Shown: positions 19,401 through 29,343 of the stretch, one piece after another
Layout of the letters: every line of letters starts with the position of its first letter
Numbering within the stretch: the stretch's first letter is position 1
Assembly (NCBI GenBank): GCA_026390555.1
Contig: JAPLFS010000066.1
Span: 1 to 64,000 of the forward strand
Length of the DNA: 64,000 nucleotides
Source of the DNA: Pseudomonadota bacterium
GTDB taxonomy: Bacteria > Bdellovibrionota_C > UBA2361 > OMII01
Reading direction: 5' to 3'
Position numbers and translations under genes: made by a program
Notes under the pieces: generated by a model
The model's input: only the letters and a program-made list of their open reading frames with translations
What the model was told of the DNA's origin: nothing
Database searches by the model: none

Positions 19401-22400
19401 AACAGGTCGGCCTGAATAGCGGTGTAGGCGTGGCTGCGCAGCTCTACCTGTGCACGGCTCCAAGAGAGTTCAAACGCTCTATTAACATGTATCAGCTCCT
19501 GGTACCGTTCAATCAGGCTCTGAGCACCCTTACGGGTGCGCGCAGCGCCACTTACGAATACCAACGTTTCACTCATGCCGGGGGCTAGTCTAATCTTGCA
19601 GCCTAATGATGCTAGGGGATCTATACTGCTGCCAGACTGCTTGAGAGTTTGCCCTAGATCAGCAAAGATTGCCGGTTGAGCTGCGCTCTTGCCACGTCCG
19701 ATAAAATCAGCGCGAGAGGTATAGAACTTAATCGGCGCATAGCTTGTCTTGAGCGTTACACGGTGGAAGAAGAAGATCTCCTGCTCTGACTCTGTACGGG
19801 GCCGGCGTGAGCAAAGAATGGCATCATAATCGGGCAGGATCTCGGCCCGCACAAAGAGCTTATTAAAGGCTGTATGCGCTGTATCGGCGCGCCGATTAAC
19901 GAGCACCGGTTCCATGTAGCTTACAACGTCGATCTCGCGCTCCTCATGACCGAGGTTAGTTACCGTGATACGGCGCAGCTCAACATCATCCTCTGGCGCA
20001 ACGGTGATCTCGGTATGCACGAAGATCTTATCGTCAAAACGTTTAAATTCAGCTCGGCCAGGGCTAAAGATCGATTCATATGAGCTTGGTTCAACCTTGG
20101 AAGGTTGATATGCAGCCGACCAGGTGCGTTTCTTGGCTGCCTCATGCAGGTAAATGAATGAGCCGTTAGATGTTGTTGTTGGGTCCTCGCGCCAACGGGT
20201 CAACATAATGTTCTTGTCGAAGCTGCTAAAGCCTCCGCCTGAAGAGTCAATCACGACCGAGTAACGACCGTTAGAAAGCACACGAACACGGGGCGCAAGG
20301 GTATGCGCTGAGGAAACAACCTCAAGACCTGGACTCTCAATAGGGTCATCCTCGCGTTGTACAGCTTGCAGCTCAGGTTCGTGCGGAACGATGGTAGAGA
20401 CCCGATCCGGGAAGCGTTCATGTAAAAGTAGTTCTGCGGATTTTATAAGTGGTTGCGCATGAAAACGTTCGCACATGATATCGTCGTTGAGCACGTTATT
20501 AACGCTAATGAGCGACATCCCCTGATGGTGCGCAAAGAAGGACTGCACGACATGTTTGCCCTCTGTACGGAGGTGCCGACTGCGTGTGTAGTCAACGGCT
20601 TCAAAGAATCCGTATCTGCCACGCGCGCCCTCACGCTCAAGGTAGCGTAGATTCTCTGTAGCGCTCCCGATTGAGGGAGCAAATGAGAGCGCAAGGAATG
20701 TGGAGTAGGGGGAGATAACGAGATCTTCTGAGAGTCCACGCTTAAGCCCAAGCCCAGGAACTCCGAAGGCGTGATACTGATAGGTCTTTTCAAAATCAAC
20801 GCCGCTATAAGCCGATTCAGAGATGCCCCATGGAACCTTTTGGCGCTTCGCATAGTGAATCTGAGCTCCGACTATCGCCCGTCCAGTGCGTCCAAGAATA
20901 GTGGTTGGAAAATCACGCATGACGATAAACGGCATTAGATACTCAAACATCGTACCGCTCCACGATACGAGCGCCTTGCCACCGGCAGAGGTGGTAAGCG
21001 AGCGACCGAGCGAGAACCAGTGCTTCTGCGGCACCTCGCCGCGCGCCACAGCAAGGAAGCTTAGTAGCCGAGCCTCGGAGGCCAAGAGGTCATAAAAACT
21101 TAGATCTTTGCGGGCGTGCTCTGCGTTAAACCCGATCGTAAAGAGCGCACGACCCTCGTCATACAGAAATGAGAAGTCCATCTCAAGAATCAGCTTTTTA
21201 AGCTGTGAGTCCATGGAGCTGATGCTATCAGCCGTGGCTTTAAGGGTAAGGGAGGCTTCCAGTATGGCAGCTTCTAGCGTTCTAAGAATAGCACCGGCAT
21301 GTTCGCTGTTGGTTGAACCATGCGCTAAAATAACTACCTGATGGAGCTCCTCTACGGCGCTAGAAAGCAGTGTGGGTGTAAGAGCGGAGCGGGAGAGTTT
21401 TTGAAGTAGCTCTATGCTATGCGTTATAAGAACAGTGAATGGATCGGATTGAACGCCATGTTTAAGCTCTATACTTCTTCCAAACGCTACGAGCTCCCGC
21501 AGGGGAGCGATCCAGCCGAGCAGGTCGGTGGCTGCTGTTAATTGCTCCATGAGGCGTATGCAACGATCGAGCGCGCTCGGATTAAATGTAGCTTCTTCGG
21601 ACATCTGAGCGCGAAGATCGTAGAGCACCTGCTGTTTAGAAACTAGGGTTGAGAACCAGACAAGCGAATCTTCACCTGGGTGTGAAACGAGGGCGTTTCT
21701 AAAGGCGCGTAGTTCGCGTACGGAGCTCTCAGGCAGAGACTCCCCCTCTTCAAGTACCTGATGCAACTTCTCCGTTAAGCTCGCCAGGTGTTTAGGTGAG
21801 ATAACCGGTGTTGTTGAGGCCCGCTCTAGAACCGTAAGGAAGGTATAGAAGTGACCCAGCATATTACCGCTATCGACGGATGAGATGTAGCGTGGGCTAA
21901 GGGGCGCGAGATCTCGAATGGCGTACCAGTTAAAAAGGTGCCCGCGATATTTCTCCATCTTAGTAATAGTACTGAGTATACTAGAGCAGCGAGCAACCGC
22001 GTGGTGAAAGGGAAGAAAACCTAAGTCGTAAGCCGATACGACGCTGAGCATCGATAGAGAGATATTGGTCGGGGAGGTTCTTTCGGCGACAACTTCTTTA
22101 GGAACAACCTGCAGGTTGTCCGGCATAAGGTAGTTGTACTCATCCTTTAGATATTGATCGAAGAATAGCCAGGTATCAAACGAGACGGTCTTAAGGTAGC
22201 GACGATCCCCTTCAGAGGCCCGTAACGTAACTGTCTCGGAGGGCTTAGAGGCCCAGGCTGCAATCCAGGGCGAGGTGAGCCACAAAAGCGTAATTGGAAC
22301 CGAGAAGAACAGGGTCTGGGGGTCGTTATACCCAGCATAGGCAAGCGCTGTTAGTACAACCAGAATGACCGGAACAAATAGACGCAGGTAGTCGCGTGTC

Positions 22401-25291
22401 TCGTTACGGGATCGTTTTTCAGAGCGCTCTGCCGGCTCCCACTCAAGTAGCTGCTTCTTACTGATAAAGACTCGATAAACGGTGGTGAATATAGCGTCTA
22501 GCATCAGGCCAGACTGGTGTGGAAGGAAAGCGATGGCGCAGCCAGAACGGATCGTGTTGCGCCATAGGTCACGTCCGATATCTCCAAGGAATCCGCCTAA
22601 CGAGATTCCTACGGTTGGTAGAGCAAAGACGCTGGCAAGCCCTGTAAAGACAGGGAAGGAGATTACGAGGAGCACAAGAACGGTCCATACCAGCGCGCCG
22701 CCAGGTAGAAAGAGCCAGCCTCCAAGCAGGGCTAAAAGTGACGCTGGTGGAAGGAGGCTTCTTCTTAAGTTATCAAACATCTTCCAGCGCGAGAGCCAAG
22801 AGAGCTGATTTGGCGAACGCCCAGTACGAGTTGGCACCGAGGTCCAGAGCCACGGAAGGAGCTGCCAATCGCCGCGCACCCAACGGTGTAGACGCTTTGA
22901 ATACGCCATATAGCGCGAGGGAAAATCATCATAGAGCTCGATATCTGAGGCGAGCGCCACGCGCGCAAAGGAGCCCTCAAATAGATCGTGGCTAAGCAGA
23001 GCGTTCTCGGGAACACGACCCCGCAGTACGTGCTCAAATGCCTGTACGTCGTAGATCCCCTTGCCCCAAAAGGACCCTTCGCCAAAGAGGTCCTGGTATA
23101 CCTCTGAAACTACGCTGGTGTAGGGGTCTAGCCCAGCTTGACCACTAAAAAGTCTTGAGAAGAACGAGTTCGTTGCAGAGGTGAGTGAGATGGTAACTCG
23201 TGGTTGAATAAAGGCGTATCCTTTGACAACGCGGTTAACCCTCTCATCGATAATGGGACGGTTCATTGGGTGAGAGATGGTAGCAACAAGCTTCTTGGCA
23301 ACGTCACGCGAGAGTTGCGAGTCGCTGTCTAGGGTAATTACATATCTGACCCCCTTAAGACGCTCCTGATCTCCAACGACAAGCCTAAGGGTGGTGTCAG
23401 TTTCACCGAGCAGATAACGATTAAGCTCTTCTAATTTGCCGCGCTTTCTCTCCCAGGCCATCCAGACCCCCTCGCCTTGATTCCATTTGCGGGAGCGAAA
23501 AAATAGGGCGAAGCGTTGCTCGCCGTTTCGGCTGTGACGTCGATTTAGGACCTCAATCTCAGCAGACGCCATTGCAACGATCTGTTGGTCACCCTGAGCG
23601 TGCTCGGAGCGCGCATCGGGGAGATCCGCCATAAGCACGAAGGTAAACACAGGGTCGTCGGTTGCTAGAAAACGGACCTCAAGACCATCGATCGCCCGTT
23701 GAATCGAAGCGGCTGAATTAAAGATCGTATGTACAACAACGATGGTCTTAGAGTCAGAGGGGACCGGGCCATCTGAGTTAAGTTTTGGAAGGGCGCGTGG
23801 GGGCACCCAGCGCGATACGAGATACTGTACTAGGCTTGAGGCAAGTTCAGATACCGGTAGAAAGGCGAGCAGCATGGTGCAGATAAAGAGCGGCACAGCG
23901 CTCTCGGCCCACTCCGATAATAGAGTAACGTATCCGGCTAGCAGCATAGTTACGAGGAGGATTGAACCTAGATAACTAAGAAGTGCATTGTTTGTCAGGA
24001 GGCGCTGCAGGCGCTGAAGGAGGGGTGGTGAGTAGTTTAGGGCCCTCTCGAGGGTTGTTCGTCCATCACCAAGTAAGAAGTTGCCGACATGCTTCTGTAC
24101 CAGTGAGATATCGTCCGATCCGGGAGCTTCAAGAGCAGCTCGCTTGGCACAGTTAAGAACTACCTCTGAGGTGGCTGAATCAGAGATCTTAAGCCGCTTG
24201 GAGATCTGCTCTATCTCGTGTCGTATCGCATCGCGAGTCATAAAATCGCTGCGGCTATAGAGCCCTGCAGGGTCCTGTCTGAGCACCCTATCGGCAAGGC
24301 TTGCCGCTTCAAACCAGTCACGCCAGTTCATCTGATCTATTGCGGTGAGTGAGGTGAGGGTATTTCCGACAGATATCTGACGAGATGCTTGGTTGTGATC
24401 TTCGGCTCTTAAGAGATCTTCCGGATCAAGACCCCGTTCACGCAAAGTTTCTTCTAGAAACTGGAGCGCCATAAACGCTTTTCTTCCACGACCCCTGAGA
24501 CGCTTAAGGAGCTCTAGAGCACCGTGCGGGAGAAAGCTCTCGCGCTCACTGAGACGACCGGCAAGCTCAACCATAATCTCAGTGCCGGTGCGGGAATCAT
24601 CACCAAGCACCTGCTCTACCAGGGTGAATACATCTCGGCGCGCGACCAGCTCCTTCTCTGCTTCGCGCATCAGTCTGCGCAGGTTCTCAAGGAGAGCAAA
24701 GCGCAACATAATCGGGAATGCCCATAGCTCACCTGAGGAGAGTTCGAGCTTAGTTTGGTACGAGCTCAGAAAAACTGAGGCAAGTTGTGGATCTAGTGCG
24801 GCATCGGTGTGAACGATAAATTCAAGAGCAAGTTGGTAGACCCTTGGAAATCCCTGCAGGTCGCCCGTTAGACAATTGGGCAGGGTGCGGTAGAAGCTCC
24901 AAGGGAGGTATTTTTTGATAGCAGCCGCATGTCGCTCAACAACGTGATAGTTGTCAAGGAGCCACTCAGATCCGGCTGTCAGGGTCTCGCCGCGATGAGC
25001 AGCTTCCGCTAGTCGTAGGTATACGCGCCGTAGCGTTTCACGATTATCCCTGTAGCTAAGTAGCAGCCGCTTAGATCGGATGGGGCCAAAGTTCCCAGTG
25101 TGTTGCTCTGCGAGGTCAAGCGCTAGCTCCTCCAATCCATCGCGTGAAAGCACCTGAGATCTCCAGGGTGCTTCAGGAGCTCCCATAACGGGCCTTTTAG
25201 GCCGAATACCGAGCAACGATAGGGGACGACGAAGCCGGGGGCTTCTAAACGGAGCGATTAAAAGGAGGAAGACGTTCGTCACCGTACTCAC
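16427..25291 (-). CDS. Cyclic beta-1,2-glucan synthase-like giant protein (GT84 + GH94 type)
   Basis: A single 2954-codon frame with the layout of NdvB/Cgs proteins (usually about 2800-2900 aa), which make cyclic beta-1,2-glucan from UDP-glucose at the inner membrane. There is an N-terminal helical region (about 1-430) and a membrane pair at about 440-495. A glycosyltransferase region at about 510-860 has the metal-binding-type [13 protein letters not shown] and ends [17 protein letters not shown]. More membrane spans lie at about 865-1000. A glucoamylase-like domain follows with [13 protein letters not shown], then GH94-type phosphorylase modules with [41 protein letters not shown] and [11 protein letters not shown]. 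The annotated start is GTG 25291; ATG 25186 is an alternative with AAAAGG upstream. No exporter or modifying gene is adjacent. Confidence 0.88.
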   Translation of the reverse strand: MSTVTNVFLLLIAPFRSPRLRRPLSLLGIRPKRPVMGAPEAPWRSQVLSRDGLEELALDLAEQHTGNFGPIRSKRLLLSYRDNRETLRRVYLRLAEAAHRGETLTAGSEWLLDNYHVVERHAAAIKKYLPWSFYRTLPNCLTGDLQGFPRVYQLALEFIVHTDAALDPQLASVFLSSYQTKLELSSGELWAFPIMLRFALLENLRRLMREAEKELVARRDVFTLVEQVLGDDSRTGTEIMVELAGRLSERESFLPHGALELLKRLRGRGRKAFMALQFLEETLRERGLDPEDLLRAEDHNQASRQISVGNTLTSLTAIDQMNWRDWFEAASLADRVLRQDPAGLYSRSDFMTRDAIRHEIEQISKRLKISDSATSEVVLNCAKRAALEAPGSDDISLVQKHVGNFLLGDGRTTLERALNYSPPLLQRLQRLLTNNALLSYLGSILLVTMLLAGYVTLLSEWAESAVPLFICTMLLAFLPVSELASSLVQYLVSRWVPPRALPKLNSDGPVPSDSKTIVVVHTIFNSAASIQRAIDGLEVRFLATDDPVFTFVLMADLPDARSEHAQGDQQIVAMASAEIEVLNRRHSRNGEQRFALFFRSRKWNQGEGVWMAWERKRGKLEELNRYLLGETDTTLRLVVGDQERLKGVRYVITLDSDSQLSRDVAKKLVATISHPMNRPIIDERVNRVVKGYAFIQPRVTISLTSATNSFFSRLFSGQAGLDPYTSVVSEVYQDLFGEGSFWGKGIYDVQAFEHVLRGRVPENALLSHDLFEGSFARVALASDIELYDDFPSRYMAYSKRLHRWVRGDWQLLPWLWTSVPTRTGRSPNQLSWLSRWKMFDNLRRSLLPPASLLALLGGWLFLPGGALVWTVLVLLVISFPVFTGLASVFALPTVGISLGGFLGDIGRDLWRNTIRSGCAIAFLPHQSGLMLDAIFTTVYRVFISKKQLLEWEPAERSEKRSRNETRDYLRLFVPVILVVLTALAYAGYNDPQTLFFSVPITLLWLTSPWIAAWASKPSETVTLRASEGDRRYLKTVSFDTWLFFDQYLKDEYNYLMPDNLQVVPKEVVAERTSPTNISLSMLSVVSAYDLGFLPFHHAVARCSSILSTITKMEKYRGHLFNWYAIRDLAPLSPRYISSVDSGNMLGHFYTFLTVLERASTTPVISPKHLASLTEKLHQVLEEGESLPESSVRELRAFRNALVSHPGEDSLVWFSTLVSKQQVLYDLRAQMSEEATFNPSALDRCIRLMEQLTAATDLLGWIAPLRELVAFGRSIELKHGVQSDPFTVLITHSIELLQKLSRSALTPTLLSSAVEELHQVVILAHGSTNSEHAGAILRTLEAAILEASLTLKATADSISSMDSQLKKLILEMDFSFLYDEGRALFTIGFNAEHARKDLSFYDLLASEARLLSFLAVARGEVPQKHWFSLGRSLTTSAGGKALVSWSGTMFEYLMPFIVMRDFPTTILGRTGRAIVGAQIHYAKRQKVPWGISESAYSGVDFEKTYQYHAFGVPGLGLKRGLSEDLVISPYSTFLALSFAPSIGSATENLRYLEREGARGRYGFFEAVDYTRSRHLRTEGKHVVQSFFAHHQGMSLISVNNVLNDDIMCERFHAQPLIKSAELLLHERFPDRVSTIVPHEPELQAVQREDDPIESPGLEVVSSAHTLAPRVRVLSNGRYSVVIDSSGGGFSSFDKNIMLTRWREDPTTTSNGSFIYLHEAAKKRTWSAAYQPSKVEPSSYESIFSPGRAEFKRFDDKIFVHTEITVAPEDDVELRRITVTNLGHEEREIDVVSYMEPVLVNRRADTAHTAFNKLFVRAEILPDYDAILCSRRPRTESEQEIFFFHRVTLKTSYAPIKFYTSRADFIGRGKSAAQPAIFADLGQTLKQSGSSIDPLASLGCKIRLAPGMSETLVFVSGAARTRKGAQSLIERYQELIHVNRAFELSWSRAQVELRSHAYTAIQADLFHRLAGCLVYNEPSVRGAPESLAANRLGQSGLWRFGISGDLPIVLVKITDSRQGKVLQELLLAHHFLRERGLEFDLIVLHNNPGTYMQPLAEDLEYLVRSSTAGGLIDRPGGIFLRSSSQISESESILLETVARIVIVGEIGGLLEALKTPAFEQTQEVAPISSHKRLVAPPEPQQPLLLENGIGGFAPISKHYIMPKIGSVRPPLAWTNVIANPSFGFLVTESGGGYTWSENSRENKLTPWSNDPIIDPPSEVVYLRRADSGDYWSLTPEPAGEGLDYKVEHGFGSSSFKTINAGIESKLTLSGSITDRVKWYSITLSNLEPTEQKLELFLYCDLVLGAARDDNYRFISTSFDRSAQALCAVNYYNNEFSGRTVAFGSSEPIASYSASRLEFLGRNGDLRKPLVLEKGAQVSFFPAKAKPVKLSTKTGAGIDPCAALQIAVTLKPKEERVVHFFLGEYPSGDAMRLDVAKHRSLQTQRIELSGVESWWQDLLSTVQVTTPSTSFNTMMNAWLLYQTVACRLMGRSGFYQSGGALGFRDQLQDSLALLAIRPELTRAQILLHAAHQFVEGDVQHWWHPPTGRGVRTRISDDLLWLPYVVSRYIEVSGDYSILSESVPYLQGPALNERQMESYFTPDSNGAQGLLIEHCLRTFSATSAVGPHGLPLIGAGDWNDGMNEVGTHGQGESVWLAWFQIEVINRFSAVLDAQGDHDNAAQLRQRAVALKNAAEEHAWDGAWYRRAFYDDGTPIGSSLNDECKIDSLAQSWAVISKAAEPARAAQAMQSIREHLIDRDARIIKLLTPPFDKTSKNPGYIKGYPPGIRENGGQYTHAAAWVIIAAAEMGHGTEALELFELINPINLTSDTTGIGRYQAEPYVMCGDVCAEKTLAGRAGWSWYTGSAGWLYQAGLEHIIGLKVHATSFTINPCVPTTWDKFSLIYKRQGRTFHIAVSNKAGVERGVSSIEVDGRTLSGSTIAFEDPLYGTEVRIAVELA

Positions 25292-25391
25292 CGAATCTCT
25301 GTATTGTAAATGCTACCCTGAGAATAGGCCTAACTATACACAATAACACCGAGTTTCGTCGACCCTAAGCGCTATTTATTTAGGGGGCATC

Positions 25392-25478
25392 GTAATTAGT
25401 TAGCATAAACTAAGAGCAGTCGCAGACGTAGATGCTCAGAACCAACCCCGTAGGGGTCGATAAGCGGAGCAAATCGGG
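25392..25478 (+). repeat. 87-bp dispersed hairpin repeat, copy 1
   Basis: About 80% identical by eye to 58709-58795 in the same orientation, beginning GTAA(T/C)TAGT and ending AGCAAATCGGG. Each copy holds two small stem-loops: ACCCC-GT/TC-AGGGGT and GATTTGC-AGA-GCAAATC (perfect in copy 2, two mismatches here). It lies between the giant glucan-synthase gene and the lipoprotein gene at 25570. Confidence 0.75.
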
Positions 25479-25569
25479 CTCTGATTGATCAAGATGTACT
25501 ATCCCCTTTCCCCTAGGGACCCTTGTTGATAAGGTCTGCGTGTTAGTGAAGGCTAGTGGAAACTTGTAT

Positions 25570-26118
25570 ATGATCAACTCAAAAACGCTCCGAAAGATCT
25601 CTCTAGCAATCGGTTTTGCTGCAGCCAGCACCCTCTCCGCCTGCTGCCCACTATCGGTTTCCGTTTATAGGGATGAAAAGCCGCGACTTGAAATTGAAAG
25701 GTATTTCTCTGGAAACCTCGAGGCTATAGGGATAGTGAGCGACCGTAGAGGAAAGGTCCTTAAAAGCTTCGTATGTGCCATGAAAGGCAGCTGGGACGGG
25801 CACGACCTTATACTCAACGAGGACTTCTCGTGGTCAGACAACACTCGTCAAACACGAGTGTGGCGACTTACACGCACATCCCCTGGAACCTTTATCGGAA
25901 CCGCGAACGATGTCGTAGGACAGGCAAAAGTGGAGGTGGCTGGAAATGCGATGCACCTTGTCTACACGCTTGAGGTTCCTATGAACGGCTCAACGACCCA
26001 ATTAAACGTAGACGACTGGCTCTACCTCGTTACCGACACCGTAATTATAAACCATTCAAAGCTTACAAAATTCGGTCTCGATGCGGCGGAGGTAGTGCTT
26101 ACAATTCGAAAGAATTAG
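25570..26118 (+). CDS. DUF3833-like lipoprotein
   Basis: From ATG 25570 the protein starts MINSKTLRKISLAIGFAAAS and has a lipobox LSAC at the end of a 24-25 residue signal, so it should be a lipoprotein. The body matches the DUF3833 pattern of a lipocalin-like fold: YFSGNLEAIGIVSDRRGKV, SWDGHDLILNEDFSWSDN, RVWRLTRTSPGTFIGTANDV and a C-terminal DDWLYLVTDTVIINHSKLTK. The frame extends to a GTG at 25540, but the lipobox distance favours 25570. DUF3833 members have no established function. Confidence 0.72.
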   Translation: MINSKTLRKISLAIGFAAASTLSACCPLSVSVYRDEKPRLEIERYFSGNLEAIGIVSDRRGKVLKSFVCAMKGSWDGHDLILNEDFSWSDNTRQTRVWRLTRTSPGTFIGTANDVVGQAKVEVAGNAMHLVYTLEVPMNGSTTQLNVDDWLYLVTDTVIINHSKLTKFGLDAAEVVLTIRKN

Positions 26119-26214
26119 CTCAAGCACTAAAATTGGCACCTGCTTTCAGAGGCCAATACCACGTACTGCACGCGCAACAGGTCGAGCCAATCCAACATTT
26201 ATTTCTTTTTTTCT

Positions 26215-26262
26215 TAGGGCACTGCTGCTTTAGGGCACTGGTGCTTTAGGGCAGTAGTGCGG
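26215..26262. repeat. 16-bp tandem repeat, three units
   Basis: TAGGGCACTGCTGCTT, TAGGGCACTGGTGCTT and TAGGGCAGTAGTGCGG are adjacent at 26215, 26231 and 26247. It marks the left edge of a 676-bp gene-free stretch (26119-26795) made mostly of short repeats. Confidence 0.75.
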
Positions 26263-26384
26263 CGTTACTTTCTAGTCACACAACTAGGGCAAAAGATCGG
26301 CGGGCTTCATATCTGAAATTATAAATTGTGGTGAAAACGATGTTGCGTGGTTGATTGAATAGAAGTACCCCGTACCCATGATCT

Positions 26385-26587
26385 TCACCCAACACGGTAG
26401 CGATGCACCAGAGTGATAAGAGAGGGAATCCCAGCGCGCCCATAGGCTCACGCCTCAGCGAAGCGCTGGGAACGCCGTTCTCCAGAACGGCTAGGTATAA
26501 ATTAAGGAGTGAGGTCCCTTTCATGACCGGCCTAGAGTCCGGCACGCCCAGGGGCTCACGCCTCACCCAACACGGTAGTGTACCAGA
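26385..26587. repeat. Interleaved direct repeats and hairpins at the island's left edge
   Basis: Two sequence blocks each occur twice: TCACCCAACACGGTAG (26385-26412 and 26563-26587) and GC(G/A)CGCCCANNGGCTCACG (26434-26457 and 26542-26565). Between them are perfect hairpins CCGTTCT-CC-AGAACGG (26475-26490) and CCCAGCGC...GCGCTGGG (26430-26470). The part at 26497-26530 is 29/34 identical to 30252-30285 at the other side of the island. An open minus-strand frame through here contains the duplication and is not credible as a gene. Confidence 0.7.
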
Positions 26588-26795
26588 CGTGACCCCCTAA
26601 CAATTATCTCTACCAATAATCTCCGCACGCCGCATAGTCCTGCATTGGCAGGAGTATTTGTCGCTAGACCACTTGATGGATATTAAACGAGCTTTCTCAG
26701 AGCCTTAACTACTAATAGCTACTATACACAATTTGCTATGTCACATAACGCGTAATTTACACAATACCTCACTAGTTGTTTACACTTAGATAAAA

Positions 26796-29096
26796 ATGCA
26801 AACTTTAGAAGCTAAAAATCTAAATACAGATAATCCTCTTGCTTCTGAGCGTATAACTCCACCTGTAATTACTGAGAAGATACTTAAACCACATCAGATA
26901 GAGCTGTTAGAATACTATCGCAAAGCAAGAGAAAGTCAGGGCTTCATACCTTTTCCAAACCGCGACTCAGTTCGAAAAGATTTGATATCTAGTATTGGCC
27001 GGCTACAAATATCCTTTCTACTTCCTAATGGGGAACGAGTTGGGAAAGGTGCATATATAGGGCTACCAAACGACTGCAAAAACCCGAAGCTTCTTGGACT
27101 TGAGTATAGTGCTAAAGATAATGGCTACTGGTTGCGTTTTACTGCCGAAAATAATGGTGAAACACAGGAATCTTGGGTGCTTGTCTCAGAAGATAAATCT
27201 GGAAAAGATGCTATTAAAAGCTTTAAGCCTCATCAAAAGGAAATGCTCGATCTATACCGCTTAGCAAAAGAAAGTCCGGGCTTCATACCTTTTCCAAACC
27301 CGGACTTAATTGGAAATGATTTGATATCTAGTAAAGGCCAGCTACAAAGTTCCTTTCTACTTCCTAATGCTAATGGGGAATCACTTGGGGAGCCACTATC
27401 GATAGGCCTACCAGAACCCTGCAAAAACCCGAAGCTTCTTGGACTTGAGTATAGTGCTAAAGATAATGGCTACTGGTTGTGTTTTACTGGGGAAAATGAA
27501 GGTGAAACACAGGAATCATGGGTGCTTGTCTCAGAAGATAAATCTGGAAGAGAGGCTATTAAAAGCTTTAAGCCTCATCAAAAAGAACTGCTCGATCTAT
27601 ATCGCATAGCAAAAGAAAGTAAGGGCTTCATACCCTTTACAAACCTAGACTCAGTTCGAAATGATTTGATAGGTACTCGTGGCCAGCTACAAGTTTCCTT
27701 TCTACTTCCTAATGGAGAACAACTTGGAGACGTAGGATCGATAGGGTTACCCAAAGACTGCATAAACCCGAAGCTTCATGAGCTTAAGTATAGTGCTAAA
27801 GATAACGGGTTTTGGATTAAGATTAGCGGTACGAGTAAGAAGAGTGGACGCACAAGGACCGTTGAAATTCTAGTCTCAGATGTTCCAAATGCCCGCGGCG
27901 AAGAAGCAATTTTAAGAACAAAGGTTTTGGGCGCTAACTTAGATAAAGCACCCCCACTTCCTGAGGAATTTAGGCGCGGTAACTCTCAAGATAAAGAACT
28001 ACGTAAAAGTAGAGGCAAAAATCTAGGCGGAGCTTCTAGTACTGTAGCTACCTCAACAAATTATAATCCAGTAACCTTTGTGAAGGGTGAAGCTTTTGAG
28101 CAGTTAATGGGAATAGCTCTAGCTCTTAAATATCCTAACGAGCGAGTTGTCCCCCAATACTGCCTAAAGGTTGGAATTAAAGACGAAAGAGGCTTCTACG
28201 GCATGCGAGCAGATTATTTAGTAGGTGATAATAAGATCTTCGAAATAAAATGGGGCGCTGCAACAAGCAACATTATTAAAACATTCTTACGTCATACCGA
28301 TCAGCTAAAAGAAAATGGGGAAGATTCATACTATGAACTAATCATGCTTCTGGAAAATGATGATCTTGAAAAACCACACACTCTTTTCTCAAGTTTTGTT
28401 GAGGATCTTGATACCGAATTTTCATCGCTAATCAATAAAACTCAAGAGCTAATAGTACAGCTAGTAGAAAACAAAGACCACCATCGGCTTGAGCAAGTAA
28501 GAGACTATCTTTATTCACTACTTATTGAAGTAAAAGAAGGCGATCAGAGCTCGCTGCGCCTAGAAAAGCTTAATGACCGTCTCACACTACTATTAATTAA
28601 TGAACCAAAGGAGCTTAAAGATTTCTTAACAAATAAGACAGAGAGATATTTCAATAGCCTTGAAGCAAACTTTGAATGGAAAGGCACACTTTACACAGCT
28701 AATATTGACCCACTTCAATATTACAAGGAGCATCCTGAAAGTTTTGAAGTTTCCTATACATTTGAAGCTGGTACTGGAAAGCCATTTCGTAAGCTTACCT
28801 TTGCTACTAAAATTGACCGTGATCTAGCTGTAGCACAAGAGGTGCTTTTTGGTAAAACTCAAGAATTTCCAGATCAAGAAGTAGTAATTAAAAGTCCCAC
28901 ATTTGATTTTGGAGGAACATTAATTTGTACAGACCCTGAGGTAGCTTCAACAGAGGGCGCAAAATTTGTTAGTTCGCTACCGGAGCTTAGAGAAATAGTA
29001 GACGAAACTAGAAACGAAAAATCCAAATTATTTACAGATTTAGTCGGATTTGCCGAAGCTTGGGTGGAAGAGAAAGCGCATATATATGCTGCTTAA
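26796..29096 (+). CDS. Unrecognised 766-aa protein: triple repeat plus PD-(D/E)XK-like nuclease core
   Basis: I do not recognise this family. Residues 31-362 are three tandem repeats of about 113 aa, each starting KPHQxELLxxYRxAKES. They continue GFIPFxN, then a SFLLPNGE strand, IGLPxxCxNPKL and YSAKDNGYW. Residues 363-425 are a charged linker. Residues 430-510 look like a restriction-endonuclease-like core: GEAFEQ (E435), then GMRADYLVGDNKIFEIKWG, giving D473 and E483-x-K485. A helical region (about 520-640, Glu/Lys-rich) and a beta-rich C-terminus follow. There is no signal peptide, so it is cytosolic. The gene is AT-rich compared with its neighbours, is alone on its strand, and is flanked by repeats on both sides. 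A role in DNA cleavage or defence is inference. Confidence 0.7.
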   Translation: MQTLEAKNLNTDNPLASERITPPVITEKILKPHQIELLEYYRKARESQGFIPFPNRDSVRKDLISSIGRLQISFLLPNGERVGKGAYIGLPNDCKNPKLLGLEYSAKDNGYWLRFTAENNGETQESWVLVSEDKSGKDAIKSFKPHQKEMLDLYRLAKESPGFIPFPNPDLIGNDLISSKGQLQSSFLLPNANGESLGEPLSIGLPEPCKNPKLLGLEYSAKDNGYWLCFTGENEGETQESWVLVSEDKSGREAIKSFKPHQKELLDLYRIAKESKGFIPFTNLDSVRNDLIGTRGQLQVSFLLPNGEQLGDVGSIGLPKDCINPKLHELKYSAKDNGFWIKISGTSKKSGRTRTVEILVSDVPNARGEEAILRTKVLGANLDKAPPLPEEFRRGNSQDKELRKSRGKNLGGASSTVATSTNYNPVTFVKGEAFEQLMGIALALKYPNERVVPQYCLKVGIKDERGFYGMRADYLVGDNKIFEIKWGAATSNIIKTFLRHTDQLKENGEDSYYELIMLLENDDLEKPHTLFSSFVEDLDTEFSSLINKTQELIVQLVENKDHHRLEQVRDYLYSLLIEVKEGDQSSLRLEKLNDRLTLLLINEPKELKDFLTNKTERYFNSLEANFEWKGTLYTANIDPLQYYKEHPESFEVSYTFEAGTGKPFRKLTFATKIDRDLAVAQEVLFGKTQEFPDQEVVIKSPTFDFGGTLICTDPEVASTEGAKFVSSLPELREIVDETRNEKSKLFTDLVGFAEAWVEEKAHIYAA
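26886..27881 (+). repeat. Three in-frame tandem repeats of about 340 bp
   Basis: Units begin at 26886, 27225 and 27570 within the 766-codon gene. Long stretches are identical at DNA level between units 1 and 2 (for example around 27085-27125 and 27430-27470), so the duplication is recent or maintained by gene conversion. Unit 3 has diverged in its last quarter. In-frame unit gain or loss between strains is expected. Confidence 0.88.
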
Positions 29097-29206
29097 GTGT
29101 CTTCCATTTCTATTGTTTAATTTGCCGCTTTCAAGAGCTCACATCTCAGAGCTTTCAGATCTTAAACGCCGCCTCTCCAAGGATAGAAAGATCAGGTTCG
29201 TCACCA

Positions 29207-29294
29207 GGAAGAAAAGCCGGTCGAATAATGTAAGATAATGGATGCTTAGTCCCTGCGCTGGAACGTGAACTGCTTCCCGTTACCTGCCCCCGCT
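29207..29294 (+). repeat. Mosaic repeat, A block (copy A1)
   Basis: Contains AAAAGCCGGTCGA, AATGTAAGATAATGGATGCT and TCCCTGCGCTGGAACGTGAA, followed by CTTCCCGTTACCTGC. It matches 29971-30024 (A2, same orientation) and 60134-60238 (A3, opposite orientation). It lies just downstream of the 766-aa gene and before the grpB-like gene. Confidence 0.8.
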
Positions 29295-29343
29295 TGGGTG
29301 GTGGGTAAGTCCCCTGCTTTTTTAACTTAATTTATTGTACCAA

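Noticed and set aside
26276-26566. 96-codon open frame on the minus strand through the repeat block
   Set aside because: The protein simply repeats the duplicated DNA (LRREP twice), has no ribosome-binding site and no recognisable domain. The repeats explain the open frame.
26886-27881. Three regular repeats as a possible CRISPR-like array
   Set aside because: The units are about 340 bp, contiguous and in frame within a gene, with no spacers. No cas gene or 25-40 bp repeat-spacer array was seen anywhere in the window.
29050-29238. 62-codon frame overlapping the end of the 766-aa gene
   Set aside because: It has no ribosome-binding site, and half of it is out-of-frame coding sequence and repeat A1.
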